Positions 54,345 to 62,871 of a DNA stretch of 64,000 bases are shown here, piece after piece (the stretch's first letter is position 1; the number at the start of each line of letters is the position of its first letter). Origin of the DNA: Paracoccaceae bacterium (lineage in GTDB: Bacteria > Pseudomonadota > Alphaproteobacteria > Rhodobacterales > Rhodobacteraceae); assembly GCA_002402045.2 (NCBI GenBank), contig NVUX02000042.1:24758-88757 (forward strand), given 5' to 3'. The position numbers and the translations under genes were made by a program. Under the pieces are notes generated by a model that saw only the letters and a list, made by a program, of their open reading frames with translations, had not been told where the DNA came from and made no database searches.

Positions 54345-55192
54345 TTACGCTGGCTCCGCTTGGGGTCGCCCTTAGCTTTGGCCGGATCTGCATCGCGCAC
54401 CAGCCGCGCCTCGCCACTAAGGCATATAAACCGCTGCCCGCGCATGCGCCCGATCAGCGTTAGCCCGACTTGCCGCGCTATCTCCACGCCCCACGCCGTA
54501 AACCCAGAGCGAGATACCAGCACCGGAATGCCCATAAGCGCTGTTTTAATCACCATTTCCGAGGTCAGCCGCCCTGTGGTATAAAGAATTTTGTCGGCAG
54601 CCTCCGCGCCCTCCAACACCATCCAGCCCGCGATTTTATCAACCGCATTATGCCGCCCGACATCTTCCATATAAACCAACGGCTGATCTGCTTTACACAG
54701 CACCGAGCCATGAATGGCCCCCGCCTCCAAGTATAGGCTCGGGGTGGTATTTATGGTATGGGCCAGCGCATAAAGCCAGCTTGTGCGCACTTCGGCATGG
54801 GGCAGGGTCATATCCTCAAGCCCTTCCATCATATCGCCAAAAACAGTGCCCACCGCACAGCCAGATGTACGGGTCTTTTTCTTCAGCTTATCCTCATAAT
54901 TGGTCTCGCGCACTGTGCGCACAATTACAGATTCCACCTCTTCGTCAAAATCAATACCGGTGATTTTATCGTCAGGTAAAAGCATGCCTTGATTGCGCAA
55001 ATACCCCACGGCAAGAAATTCGGGGTAATCCCCGATGGTCATAGCCGTTACGATCTCTTGCTTGTTCAGGTAGATCGTCAGTGGCCGCTCTTCAACCACA
55101 TGAATCTTCTGCTCAACCCCGTTTTGATCTCGCCCAGAAACCACGCGCGACAGGCCCTTTTTCGACGGGCTAGGCGCAATTATATAAGGCAC
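54341..55192 (-). CDS. fdhD: Formate dehydrogenase accessory sulfurtransferase FdhD
   Basis: 283 aa. FdhD carries a persulfide sulfur from IscS to the molybdopterin cofactor of formate dehydrogenase. Signatures: EERPLTIYLNKQEIV, TIGDYPEFLAVGYLRNQG, EDVGRHNAVDKIAG, TTGRLTSEMVIKTA, and IGRMRGQRFICLSG. The conserved CxxC of E. coli FdhD (SCGVCG) is GCAVG here: the first Cys remains, the second is Gly. Start GTG at 55192 (no strong RBS seen). First gene of the tungstate-transport operon, a direct tie between cofactor sulfuration and tungstate supply. Confidence 0.95.
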   Translation of the reverse strand: MPYIIAPSPSKKGLSRVVSGRDQNGVEQKIHVVEERPLTIYLNKQEIVTAMTIGDYPEFLAVGYLRNQGMLLPDDKITGIDFDEEVESVIVRTVRETNYEDKLKKKTRTSGCAVGTVFGDMMEGLEDMTLPHAEVRTSWLYALAHTINTTPSLYLEAGAIHGSVLCKADQPLVYMEDVGRHNAVDKIAGWMVLEGAEAADKILYTTGRLTSEMVIKTALMGIPVLVSRSGFTAWGVEIARQVGLTLIGRMRGQRFICLSGEARLVRDADPAKAKGDPKRSQRK

Positions 55193-55350
55193 AAGAGGGC
55201 TTCACAAGTTGTCATCAGGTTCTTCCTGGCATGAGTATGTTAAAAGGGCTATCCAAACACATCTAACATATAAATATCTTTTGAGGGAAGTGGATTTGCG
55301 CTCCTGAACAGGTTTTTCATGCCAAAGGCAACCCGCTCATTTTTGGCCAA

Positions 55351-55686
55351 TCAGTTTTCAGGCGCTTTCAATAAGGTGAGTATTTCGCCGCAATTACTCA
55401 TTTGCCCATCGCAGCAGTCTTGTAGCAAAAAGCTAATCAGCTCATTCATCGCCGCGATATCGGCCGCATAACGAATTTCGCGTTGGTGGCGGGTGGCTTT
55501 TAAAAGACCCGCCCGCTTCAATATGGCCAAATGGCCGGATAACGTAGAGGGCACAATTTTCAACAGGTCCGAAATCTCGCTGGCGCGCACGCTTTGTGAG
55601 ACCCGCTTCACCAAAAGGCGATAGATAGACATGCGGGTATCTTGCGCGAGGGCGGCAAACGCTTCAATGGCTTTTAGCTGGTCCAT
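55351..55686 (-). CDS. arsR: ArsR/SmtB-family repressor
   Basis: 111 aa winged-helix repressor: ALAQDTRMSIYRLLV, ASEISDLLKIVPSTLSGHLA (recognition helix) and HLAILKRAGLLKATR. Near the end are DCCDGQMSNCGE, a cysteine set that may bind As(III); the classical helix-4 CVC of plasmid ArsR is not present, so a different sensing site is expected. 12 nt after the cysteine-synthase-like gene on the same strand, opposite the aquaporin-ArsD-ArsA genes. Very likely the arsenic-responsive regulator of the cluster. Confidence 0.9.
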   Translation of the reverse strand: MDQLKAIEAFAALAQDTRMSIYRLLVKRVSQSVRASEISDLLKIVPSTLSGHLAILKRAGLLKATRHQREIRYAADIAAMNELISFLLQDCCDGQMSNCGEILTLLKAPEN

Positions 55687-55697
55687 AAACTTACCTT

Positions 55698-56738
55698 TCA
55701 GGGCTTGTTAACCAAAACATCTTCGTTGGTTATAGCTGGAAAATGGCTGGCGTCTATATATTTGAAATACTCGTCCAAATAGGCCATCGGCCCGTCGGGG
55801 CAAGGGAACACGCAGGTGATCTCGCCACGCTCCGCGCGGCGAAACCCCTCAAGCTCGCCCGTTTCTTTTAGGTGTTTCAGGTGTTCAAGCACGCCCGCCA
55901 GCGCGAGGCCAGAGCTTGGGCCAGCCAAAATACCGAGGCGGCACATCTGCATGCTGGTCAGGTAGGCCGTCTCGGTTTTAACGCCAACCAGCGCATCCAC
56001 ATGGTCTCGCCATTTAAAATCCACCACGTTCAGCAGGTTTTCGGTGCGCACCCCCGGCACATAATTATCAGGCGCGCGCATCACACCGATAACCTTGATC
56101 TTCGGGTTTTGGCGTTTCAAATACCGTGAATTGCCGATCAAGGTGCCCGTTGTGCCCAGCCCCACCCCAAAAATGTCAATCTTGCCTTCGGTTTGCTCCC
56201 AAATCTGCGGGCCGGTCCACTTTTCATGGGCCTCGGGGTTATCGTTGTTTTCATATTGGCCCGGGTTTATGGCATCGGGCTGCTCGCCATCTTTGCGCGC
56301 CTTGAAAACCCCTGTTGCGGAGTCGTTTTCCACTGGCGCTTGCGGTTCAACATTCACAATCGGCTCAATGCCAAAGAATTGCAGCATCAGGAGTTTGTTC
56401 CATGAAATTTCGCTCGGCACATATGATTGGGTGCGCTCCACACCAAACTGCCGCGCCGCCAGCGCCATTGAAAAAACGGTATTGCCCGACGAGTTTTCAA
56501 CCAGCCACTCCACCCCCTCAAGCTCTCCACGTAAATACATTTCGCGCACCATATTAAAGGCAGGCACGGCTTTTACATTGCCCAGCGGCGAAAGCCCCAT
56601 CATTTTGGCAAAAATCCGCACATTGTCCACCGCAAACGGGTTCAGCGATTCGGGAAGCTCTACCATGGGTAGGTTTGGGTGCTTTTCCGGATTCAAATAA
56701 TCTTTGAGCGCGTCGGGGCCTTTGAAGGTATTTGTCAT
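55698..56738 (-). CDS. Cysteine-synthase-family PLP enzyme of the arsenic cluster
   Basis: 346 aa from ATG 56738 (GGTGG just upstream; the earlier in-frame start would add 15 residues in the control region). Fold-type II PLP family: Lys in GNVKAVPAFNM (Schiff base), VENSSGNTVFSMALAARQFG (substrate loop), GVGLGTTGTLIGNSRYLK (phosphate loop) and GILAGPSSGLALAG. The NPTGSxKxR signature of ordinary CysK/CysM is changed, so the reaction may differ. It lies with ArsR under the divergent control region of an arsenic cluster. Confidence 0.85.
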   Translation of the reverse strand: MTNTFKGPDALKDYLNPEKHPNLPMVELPESLNPFAVDNVRIFAKMMGLSPLGNVKAVPAFNMVREMYLRGELEGVEWLVENSSGNTVFSMALAARQFGVERTQSYVPSEISWNKLLMLQFFGIEPIVNVEPQAPVENDSATGVFKARKDGEQPDAINPGQYENNDNPEAHEKWTGPQIWEQTEGKIDIFGVGLGTTGTLIGNSRYLKRQNPKIKVIGVMRAPDNYVPGVRTENLLNVVDFKWRDHVDALVGVKTETAYLTSMQMCRLGILAGPSSGLALAGVLEHLKHLKETGELEGFRRAERGEITCVFPCPDGPMAYLDEYFKYIDASHFPAITNEDVLVNKP

Positions 56739-56786
56739 ATTTTCCACCACAAAATGATAATTCGTCAATAGCCGAAATATCAAATC

Positions 56787-56815
56787 TTGACAACAGATTT
56801 ATTTGCTGTTCTAAG
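56787..56815 (+). promoter_or_regulatory. Predicted promoter/operator of the aqpS-arsDA genes
   Basis: -35 TTGACA at 56787-56792, 17 nt spacer, and -10-like TCTAAG at 56810-56815. Within it AACAG (56792-56796) and CTGTT (56806-56810) form a dyad spanning the spacer, a natural ArsR site that would block polymerase. The 130 nt between the divergent operons carries this as its clearest signal. Confidence 0.55.
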
Positions 56816-56868
56816 AAAGCGACAATTCGGCAATCATCGTAATGGCGCCGAAAAACCAGGAGCTAAAG

Positions 56869-57534
56869 ATGCAGCGCAGACTATTTGCCGAATGGCTTGG
56901 CACTCTGTTTCTATTGGCAACGGTTGTTGGCTCCGGCATTATGGCCGAGCGCTTGGCGGGCGGCAATGTGGCCATTGCCTTGCTGGGAAATACCATTCCT
57001 ACAGGCGCGATTCTCGTGGTGCTGATACTGGTGTTTGGCCCGATTTCTGGCGCGCATTTTAACCCCGCAGTTACGCTGACCTTTTGGCTCCGCAAAGAAA
57101 TTACGGCCAACGAGGCCGCATTATTTGTTATATTCCAAATCATTGGTGGTATTTGTGGTGTGTTCATCGCGCATCTCATGTTTGAGAACCCGCTGATAGA
57201 TCCCTCAACCCACGCCCGCACCGGCGTTAGCCAGTGGATCAGCGAATTTGTCGCGACCTTCGGGCTGGTTGCCACCATTCTTGGCTGCCTAAAAACCCGC
57301 CCCGAAAGCATTCCTTTTGCCGTTGGGCTTTATATCACGGCGGCCTACTGGTTCACCTCGTCAACCTCATTTGCCAACCCCGCGGTGACGATAGCGCGCG
57401 GGTTTTCCAACACCTTTGCGGGCATTGACCCTTCGCATGTAGCGGCCTTCATTGTCGTGCAGCTCTGTGCTGCCGTTGTCGCAACCTTCACCTTCAAATG
57501 GTTGCTGGAGGAAGATTTTGCCAAGCCAGTTTGA
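56869..57534 (+). CDS. aqpS: Aquaglyceroporin (AqpS-like, MIP family)
   Basis: 221 aa from ATG 56869 (AGGAG 5-9 nt upstream); an ATG 27 nt earlier adds a polar leader. Six helices and two NPA half-helices: GAHFNPAVTLTF and SFANPAVTIARGF. In Sinorhizobium meliloti AqpS in an ars operon lets arsenite flow out of the cell down its gradient. Here it is the only candidate for an arsenite channel in the cluster. Its end overlaps the start of the PLP enzyme by 17 nt. Confidence 0.88.
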   Translation: MQRRLFAEWLGTLFLLATVVGSGIMAERLAGGNVAIALLGNTIPTGAILVVLILVFGPISGAHFNPAVTLTFWLRKEITANEAALFVIFQIIGGICGVFIAHLMFENPLIDPSTHARTGVSQWISEFVATFGLVATILGCLKTRPESIPFAVGLYITAAYWFTSSTSFANPAVTIARGFSNTFAGIDPSHVAAFIVVQLCAAVVATFTFKWLLEEDFAKPV

Positions 57535-58693
57535 CATAGAAATAGACCGCCGAGACGTTCCGGCCCTCAAAACCCACAAAATGGTGCTGGGCGCTGATGG
57601 TGAAAACCTGTTTCCGGCCGGTGTGGCAGATATGGATTTCATGGCGCCCCCACCTGTGCGGGCCGCCCTGCAAGCGCGGCTTGATCATGGCGTTTTTGGC
57701 TATGAAACTGTGCCGGATGGCCTGATGCCTGCCCTAACAGGCTGGATGCGCAGCCGCCACGGCTGGGATATTGAGGCCAGTCACATTTTGCGCGCCCCTA
57801 ATATTTTAAACACGCTGGCCATCGCGGCTTCGATCTTCGCCAACTCAGGTGACAGCGTAATCGTGCAGCCGCCCGTGTTTTTTGATTTTTACGATATTCT
57901 GCAAGAAAACGGCCGCAAAATCCTGCGCAACCCGCTCATCCTGCAAGATGGCCGCTATACAATGGATTTTGCAGGGCTGGAGCGCCTCGCCGCTGATTCG
58001 AAAGCCAAAATGATCTACCTGTGCAACCCGCATAACCCGATCGGGCGGGTGTGGACGCGGGCAGAATTGCAACAGCTCGGCGATATTTGTGCGCGCCATA
58101 ATGTGCTGGTGGTTTCTGACGAAATCCACGCAGATATCACCTTTGAAGGCCATGATTACACACCCTTTGCCGCGCTTGGCCCCGCCTATGCCGATAACAG
58201 TATCACCTGCCTTTCCCCCGCCAAAAGCTTCAATATTGCCGCGTGTTGTTCTGCCTTTACGGTTATCTCCAACGCCGCCCGCCGCGCGGCATTTCAGGTG
58301 GAAAACAGCCGGTTGACGGTTAATAAAAACAACGCATTTGCCAGCGCCGCCATGACAGCGGCCTATGCTGAAGGCGGGCCGTGGCTTGACGATGTTTTGG
58401 CTTATTTGGCGGAAAATATCGCGCTGGTGCGAGACGCGTTGGCACCGCTGGGCCGCGTGCACCTCATTGAGCCGGAAGGCACCTTTTTGCTTTGGCTCGA
58501 TTTCAGATCCATGGGGCTATCCCCCGAAGGTCTGACCAAATTTTTGCGCAGCCAAGCTGGCTGGGCCGTAACCCGTGGGCAGGCATTCGGGGCTGAGGGC
58601 GAGGGTTTTGCCCGCCTCAATATTGCCTGCACCCGTGCAAAATTAACGACGGCGCTCGCCCAGCTTACAACGGCAATAACCGAATTTTCTTAA
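57518..58693 (+). CDS. MalY/PatB-type PLP C-S lyase of the arsenic cluster
   Basis: 391 aa from TTG 57518 (GGAGGA about 7 nt upstream; overlaps the aquaporin gene's end by 17 nt). Motifs: GVADMDFMAPPPV, LCNPHNPIGRVW, VVSDEIHADITF, SPAKSFNIAA (Schiff-base Lys). Family acts on C-S bonds of cystathionine/cysteine or as aminotransferase. Clearly distinct from the paralogue at 7697-8869. Sits between aqpS and arsD; with the cysteine-synthase-like gene in the other direction, two sulfur-amino-acid enzymes are in an arsenic cluster. Confidence 0.87.
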   Translation: MPSQFDIEIDRRDVPALKTHKMVLGADGENLFPAGVADMDFMAPPPVRAALQARLDHGVFGYETVPDGLMPALTGWMRSRHGWDIEASHILRAPNILNTLAIAASIFANSGDSVIVQPPVFFDFYDILQENGRKILRNPLILQDGRYTMDFAGLERLAADSKAKMIYLCNPHNPIGRVWTRAELQQLGDICARHNVLVVSDEIHADITFEGHDYTPFAALGPAYADNSITCLSPAKSFNIAACCSAFTVISNAARRAAFQVENSRLTVNKNNAFASAAMTAAYAEGGPWLDDVLAYLAENIALVRDALAPLGRVHLIEPEGTFLLWLDFRSMGLSPEGLTKFLRSQAGWAVTRGQAFGAEGEGFARLNIACTRAKLTTALAQLTTAITEFS

Positions 58694-58714
58694 CCCCGAG
58701 ATGGAGACCCAATA

Positions 58715-59095
58715 ATGACAACCCTCACAGTTTATGACCCCGCAATGTGCTGCTCCACTGGAATTTGTGGCCCCGATGTTGACCAGCGTTTGGTAAACTT
58801 CGCCGCTGACCTTGACTGGTTAAAAACCGAAGGTATTGACGTAACGCGCATCAATATTTCCAACGAACCTATGGAATTTGTTAACAATGCAAAGGTCAAA
58901 TCCGTGCTGGACTCTGACGGGGTAAAAGGCCTGCCGGTGATCTTAATTGATGGCGATACCCGCTCGCAAGGCCGCTTCCCTGATCGTGCCGAGCTGGCGG
59001 GCTGGGCGGGCGTTGCCTTTGCAGAAACCAAAGCCAAATCATCGGGCTGCGGTGGCGAAAGTTCCGAACCCAAAGCCTCGACCGGCTGCTGCTAA
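58715..59095 (+). CDS. arsD: Arsenite metallochaperone ArsD
   Basis: 126 aa. ArsD takes As(III) (probably as glutathione conjugate) and passes it to ArsA. Cys12, Cys13 and Cys18 (PAMCCSTGICGP), the essential three of E. coli ArsD, are present, as are further C-terminal Cys (SGCGG and TGCC). The thioredoxin-like body follows (FVNNAKVKSVLDSDGVKGLP). The downstream arsA ATG is 23 nt away. Also a weak transcriptional repressor in some systems. Confidence 0.95.
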   Translation: MTTLTVYDPAMCCSTGICGPDVDQRLVNFAADLDWLKTEGIDVTRINISNEPMEFVNNAKVKSVLDSDGVKGLPVILIDGDTRSQGRFPDRAELAGWAGVAFAETKAKSSGCGGESSEPKASTGCC

Positions 59096-59118
59096 TCTCT
59101 ATTTCTCAGGATACTCTC

Positions 59119-60885
59119 ATGTTTGACAATCTCCCAAAATTTACGTTTTTCACTGGTAAGGGCGGCGTGGGCAAAACCTCGATGGCGTGCACAACGGCGC
59201 TTAGCCTTGCGGCTGACGGTAAGAAGGTTTTGCTGGTTAGCACAGACCCAGCCTCCAATGTCGGGCAGGTTTTTGCCACCGATATTGGCAATAAAATCAC
59301 GCCGATAAACGGTGTCAAAAACCTTTCGGCGATTGAGATTAACCCCGAAGAAAGCGCCGCCGCCTACCGCGAGCGCATTGTTGGCCCCATGCGCGGCCTT
59401 CTGCCCGAAGACGCGCTCCGCAGCATTGAAGAGCAACTTTCGGGTGCCTGCACCGTTGAAATTGCCGCCTTTGACGAATTTACCGCGCTGCTGACAGATA
59501 ATGACCTGCTCCAAAAATATGACAATGTCGTGTTTGACACAGCCCCCACGGGCCACACTATCCGCATGCTCAAGCTGCCCGGCGCGTGGTCCGGCTTTTT
59601 GGAAGACGGCAAAGGCGACGCCTCTTGCCTTGGGCCCTTGGCAGGCCTGGAAAAGCAGCGGGATAAGTATGCAGCGGCAGTTAACCGGCTTTCAGATGGT
59701 GACACTACGCGCATGATTTTGGTGGCGCGGCCTCGGCAATCAGCGCTGAATGAGGTGGCGCGCACATCGGAAGAGCTGGCCACGATTGGCATTAAAAATC
59801 AGCAACTTGCAATTAATGGCATGATGCCAACCGATACGGGAGGTGACTCGCTGGCAGCGGCGCTGCTGAAGCGCGACGAAGATGCGCTGGCGGGGATGTC
59901 CCCTGATGTGGCCGCGCTGCCACGTAAAGTTTTCCCGCTGCGCTCAGAAAACCTCGTGGGCCTTGAGGCACTTAAGCGTTTTGCGATGGGTGCGGATGAT
60001 AAACCGCAGCTCGAAGCCACGGTTGCGCCCCGCAATTTCCCCAAGCTCGGCGCGCTGGTGGACGGCATAGAGACCCCCGGCAAAGGCTTGGTGATGTTTA
60101 TGGGTAAAGGCGGCGTTGGCAAAACCACCATGGCCGCTGCCGTGGCCACCGAGCTGGCCGCGCGAGGCCATGATGTGCTGCTTACCACCACCGACCCTGC
60201 GGCACATATTGCCGAAACCTTAAGCGGCGAGCAGGCAAACCTGACGGTGAGCCGGATTGACCCCGAAGCGGAAACCGCCAAATATCGCGCGCATATTACG
60301 GCGACCAAAGGCAAAGATCTTGATGACCAAGCCCGCGCCATGCTGGAAGAAGACCTGCGCTCGCCCTGCACCGAAGAGATCGCTGTATTTCAGGCGTTTT
60401 CCAAGGTTATCCGCGAAAGCTCGCGGCGCTTTGTGATAATGGACACAGCACCCACCGGCCATACATTGCTCCTGCTGGATGCCACCGGGTCTTACCACAA
60501 AGACATCATGCGCCATCAAGGCGAGGCGTCGCAAGCCCGCCTTGTGACCCCAATGATGCGCCTGCAAGACCCCGCGCAAACCAAGATCATGATCGTGACT
60601 TTACCAGAAACCACCCCCGTGCTGGAAGCCACGCACCTGCAAGAAGACCTGAAACGTGCGGACATTAACCCATGGGGCTGGATTGTGAACGCAAGCCTTG
60701 CAGCGGCCACAACCACGCAACCGATTTTGCAAAAAAGGGCGCAGGCCGAGCAGGTGCAGATTAGCAAAGTTGCTGACGAGCTTTCAACCCAATATGCCGT
60801 CGTGCCGATGCAGGCCGAAGAGCCGGTTGGCGCTGAACGGTTGCAAGCGCTGTGTGAGGCACCCCACCCAGCTTCAGATAGCTAA
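59119..60885 (+). CDS. arsA: Arsenite-transport ATPase ArsA (two-domain)
   Basis: 588 aa. Two homologous halves, each with a P-loop (GKGGVGKT at residues about 13-20 and 329-336) and DTAPTGHT signature sequences. As(III)-binding cysteines are Cys111 (SGACTVEIAAFDEF), Cys170 (DASCLGPLAG) and Cys417 (LRSPCTEEIAVFQAF), matching the three metal ligands in E. coli ArsA. ArsA normally powers ArsB or Acr3; neither is in this window. Ends the rightward arsenic run. Confidence 0.96.
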   Translation: MFDNLPKFTFFTGKGGVGKTSMACTTALSLAADGKKVLLVSTDPASNVGQVFATDIGNKITPINGVKNLSAIEINPEESAAAYRERIVGPMRGLLPEDALRSIEEQLSGACTVEIAAFDEFTALLTDNDLLQKYDNVVFDTAPTGHTIRMLKLPGAWSGFLEDGKGDASCLGPLAGLEKQRDKYAAAVNRLSDGDTTRMILVARPRQSALNEVARTSEELATIGIKNQQLAINGMMPTDTGGDSLAAALLKRDEDALAGMSPDVAALPRKVFPLRSENLVGLEALKRFAMGADDKPQLEATVAPRNFPKLGALVDGIETPGKGLVMFMGKGGVGKTTMAAAVATELAARGHDVLLTTTDPAAHIAETLSGEQANLTVSRIDPEAETAKYRAHITATKGKDLDDQARAMLEEDLRSPCTEEIAVFQAFSKVIRESSRRFVIMDTAPTGHTLLLLDATGSYHKDIMRHQGEASQARLVTPMMRLQDPAQTKIMIVTLPETTPVLEATHLQEDLKRADINPWGWIVNASLAAATTTQPILQKRAQAEQVQISKVADELSTQYAVVPMQAEEPVGAERLQALCEAPHPASDS

Positions 60886-61137
60886 GCGTACAAAACCACC
60901 ACCAATTCTTCCGAGCCAATAAGTCTTGGCCAAAGGGGGACCGCTGGTTTGGGCAAGCCATTTTACCTTCGCGCTTACAGTTGAGCGCACTCGCGACCAT
61001 GGCTCGCCCTTATGAGGCGAGAGCTACCAGTCTTGATAATGTAAATGAAATCCCCTCAGCGCAGCGGGAATTTGTTCGAAAACTGGCAGGGTTATCGGGA
61101 GGTTTGCCGCGGCTGCTCAAAGGGAAGCCCATATAAA
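60886..61137. other. Intergenic region between arsA and the repeat protein
   Basis: About 250 nt without a gene I can support. A 45-codon ATG-to-stop frame at 60999-61136 on the plus strand has no RBS or recognised motif. A GGCTCGCC/GGCGAG hairpin near 61001-61020 is seen. Nothing more can be said. Confidence 0.4.
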
Positions 61138-61163
61138 AGCCCCGCACCGAGTGGTGCGAGGCT
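61138..61163 (-). terminator. Intrinsic terminator of the four-repeat protein gene
   Basis: On the minus strand AGCCTCGCACC, loop ACTC, then GGTGCGGGGCT forms an 11-position stem with one mismatch, followed by TTTTATAT. It lies 24 nt beyond the stop of the repeat-protein gene. Confidence 0.85.
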
Positions 61164-61186
61164 CAAGTTTTACGGGAGAATGAGTT

Positions 61187-62320
61187 TTAGCGAATGCTCC
61201 AATTGCTTTCAACGCATACGTTGACCTGAGTCCAGTTGGCTTCTGAACCACCAGCAAAAGTGGCCCTTAAATCCCAAATGCAATTGCCGGAGCCGTCAGA
61301 GAAATCAAACGAAAGGTTTTGACCGTTATAGAGAACATCGCTGCCCAACCAATCGCGACCCCAAGAGGTTTGGTGTTCGTTTGACGCGTAGAATTCGGTC
61401 ATCGTGTCACCCGACAGGTTTTCGATGGTCATCCAGTGGTTATCAGACTGGGCAACAGGGGGGCTAACGAACCAAGCGCTTTCGACACATACATCAACCC
61501 GGTTCCAAAGAACTTCTGAGCCGTCAGAGAAAATGGCCTTCATATCCCAAGAGCAATAGCCAGAGCCATCATCGAAGTTGAGCTCGATATTTTGACCGCC
61601 ATAAAGAACATTTCGGCCCAACCAATCACGACCCCAAGAGTTTTGGCCATCGTTAGACGCATAAAACTCGGTCATCGTTTCGCTGGAGGTGTTTTCGATG
61701 GTCATCCAGCGGTTATCAGCTTGAACAACGGGAGGGCTTACCGACCACGTGCTTTCGACACATACATCAACTTCATTCCAAAGAACTTCTGCGCCGTCAG
61801 AGAAAATGGCTTTCATATCCCATGTGCAATAACCGGAGCCATCATCGAAGTTGAGCTCGATATTTTGACCGCCATAAAGAACATTTCTGCCCAACCAGTC
61901 ACGACCCCAAGAGCTTTGGCCATCGTTAGACGCATAAAACTCGGTCATCGTGTCGTTAGAGGTGTTTTCGATGGTCATCCAGCGGTTATCAGATTGAACA
62001 ACAGGGGGGAAAACGAACCAAGTGCTTTCGACACATACATCGACCTGATTCCAAACGGCTTCGGAGCCGTCGGAAAAAATGGCCTTCATATCCCAAGAGC
62101 AATAGCCGGAGCCATCATCGAAATTGAGCTCAATGGTTTGTCCACCATAAAGAACATTTCTGCCCAACCAGTCGCGACCCCAAGAGTTTTGGCCATCGTT
62201 AGACGCATAAAACTCGGTCATTGTTTCGTTAGAGGTGTTTTCGATGGTCATCCAGCGATTTTGAGCTTGGGCGGCAACGGTACTTATAAATAGTACAAAG
62301 ATAGTAAATAAGATGCGCAT
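61187..62320 (-). CDS. Secreted protein of four tandem 91-residue repeats
   Basis: 377 aa from ATG 62320 (AGGAA upstream); an in-frame start further upstream gives non-signal residues. Signal peptide about 1-19 (RILFTIFVLFISTVAAQAQ). Four copies of one module follow, period 91 residues (273 nt); the last is shorter and the most divergent. Each module has NRWMTIEN, FYASNDGQ, SWGRDWLG and an FDDGSGYC...WD block, then VCVES; the two Cys per module probably pair. Related single-module secreted proteins occur in Rhodobacterales, sometimes mislabelled argininosuccinate lyase. Function unknown. Confidence 0.85.
   Translation of the reverse strand: MRILFTIFVLFISTVAAQAQNRWMTIENTSNETMTEFYASNDGQNSWGRDWLGRNVLYGGQTIELNFDDGSGYCSWDMKAIFSDGSEAVWNQVDVCVESTWFVFPPVVQSDNRWMTIENTSNDTMTEFYASNDGQSSWGRDWLGRNVLYGGQNIELNFDDGSGYCTWDMKAIFSDGAEVLWNEVDVCVESTWSVSPPVVQADNRWMTIENTSSETMTEFYASNDGQNSWGRDWLGRNVLYGGQNIELNFDDGSGYCSWDMKAIFSDGSEVLWNRVDVCVESAWFVSPPVAQSDNHWMTIENLSGDTMTEFYASNEHQTSWGRDWLGSDVLYNGQNLSFDFSDGSGNCIWDLRATFAGGSEANWTQVNVCVESNWSIR
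61190..62263. repeat. Four 273-bp tandem coding repeats
   Basis: The direct repeats encode the modules above. Their starts, seen by the strings for WMTIEN, recur every 273 bp; the first three units are near-identical at DNA level while the one at the 3' end of the gene (left, 61190-61440) is diverged. Such similarity points to recent duplication or ongoing conversion between units. Confidence 0.85.
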
Positions 62321-62871
62321 TGTGATTCCTGTGAAAGTTACAACTACAATCCGGATTGAAGGAAAATAGTGTTGAAAATGTGGCGACACGTTGTATTAGT
62401 TTGGCATGGGAAAACCGGCTAAAACATTGGGTAATAACAAATAATTATAAAACAATTGTCCAATTGGTTTTGACTCTTGCGTGGCACCAGCACCAGCGCT
62501 ATCTCAGCAAAAATTACCGTTTGGGTGATCCAGTTAGCAAATCTGACATTCATTGAGGGCTCGATCTCAATCGTAATGCTGTCGAAAACTTAGGGCGATT
62601 TCTTCTAAATCTGCGGTGGCAGAAATAATTATTTAATTCCGCTGTAAACATCGCACAACCATTTGTAATTTTCAGCTGTCAGCACTATCGTTGCTTAGCT
62701 TTTTGAGCGGTAAGGGTATGGACGGTTCGCGATTCCACTGGTGGCTGAAGATCAACATTTTCCGGAGTCTATTTCTTTGGTACTGTCGCAAATATTTGTT
62801 CGTGTTTCTGGTGTGTAAAAAACCTTTTAGCCCAATATTCATCCCATCTAACCGTGAAGTGATTTTTCTTT
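62321..62871. other. AT-rich gene-free stretch before the IS element
   Basis: About 550 nt, more AT-rich than the rest. Short open frames (e.g. 62691-62897) have no ribosome-binding site or recognisable product. It must carry the leftward promoter of the repeat-protein gene near 62330-62420. No RNA, integrase site or repeat was recognised. Confidence 0.5.

Noticed and set aside
60999..61136. Plus-strand 45-codon frame after arsA
   Set aside because: No RBS, no motif, and it ends next to the terminator of the convergent gene; too weak to call.
61190..62263. CRISPR-like or VNTR array
   Set aside because: The 273-bp units are in-frame coding repeats with no spacers; they are explained by protein module duplication.
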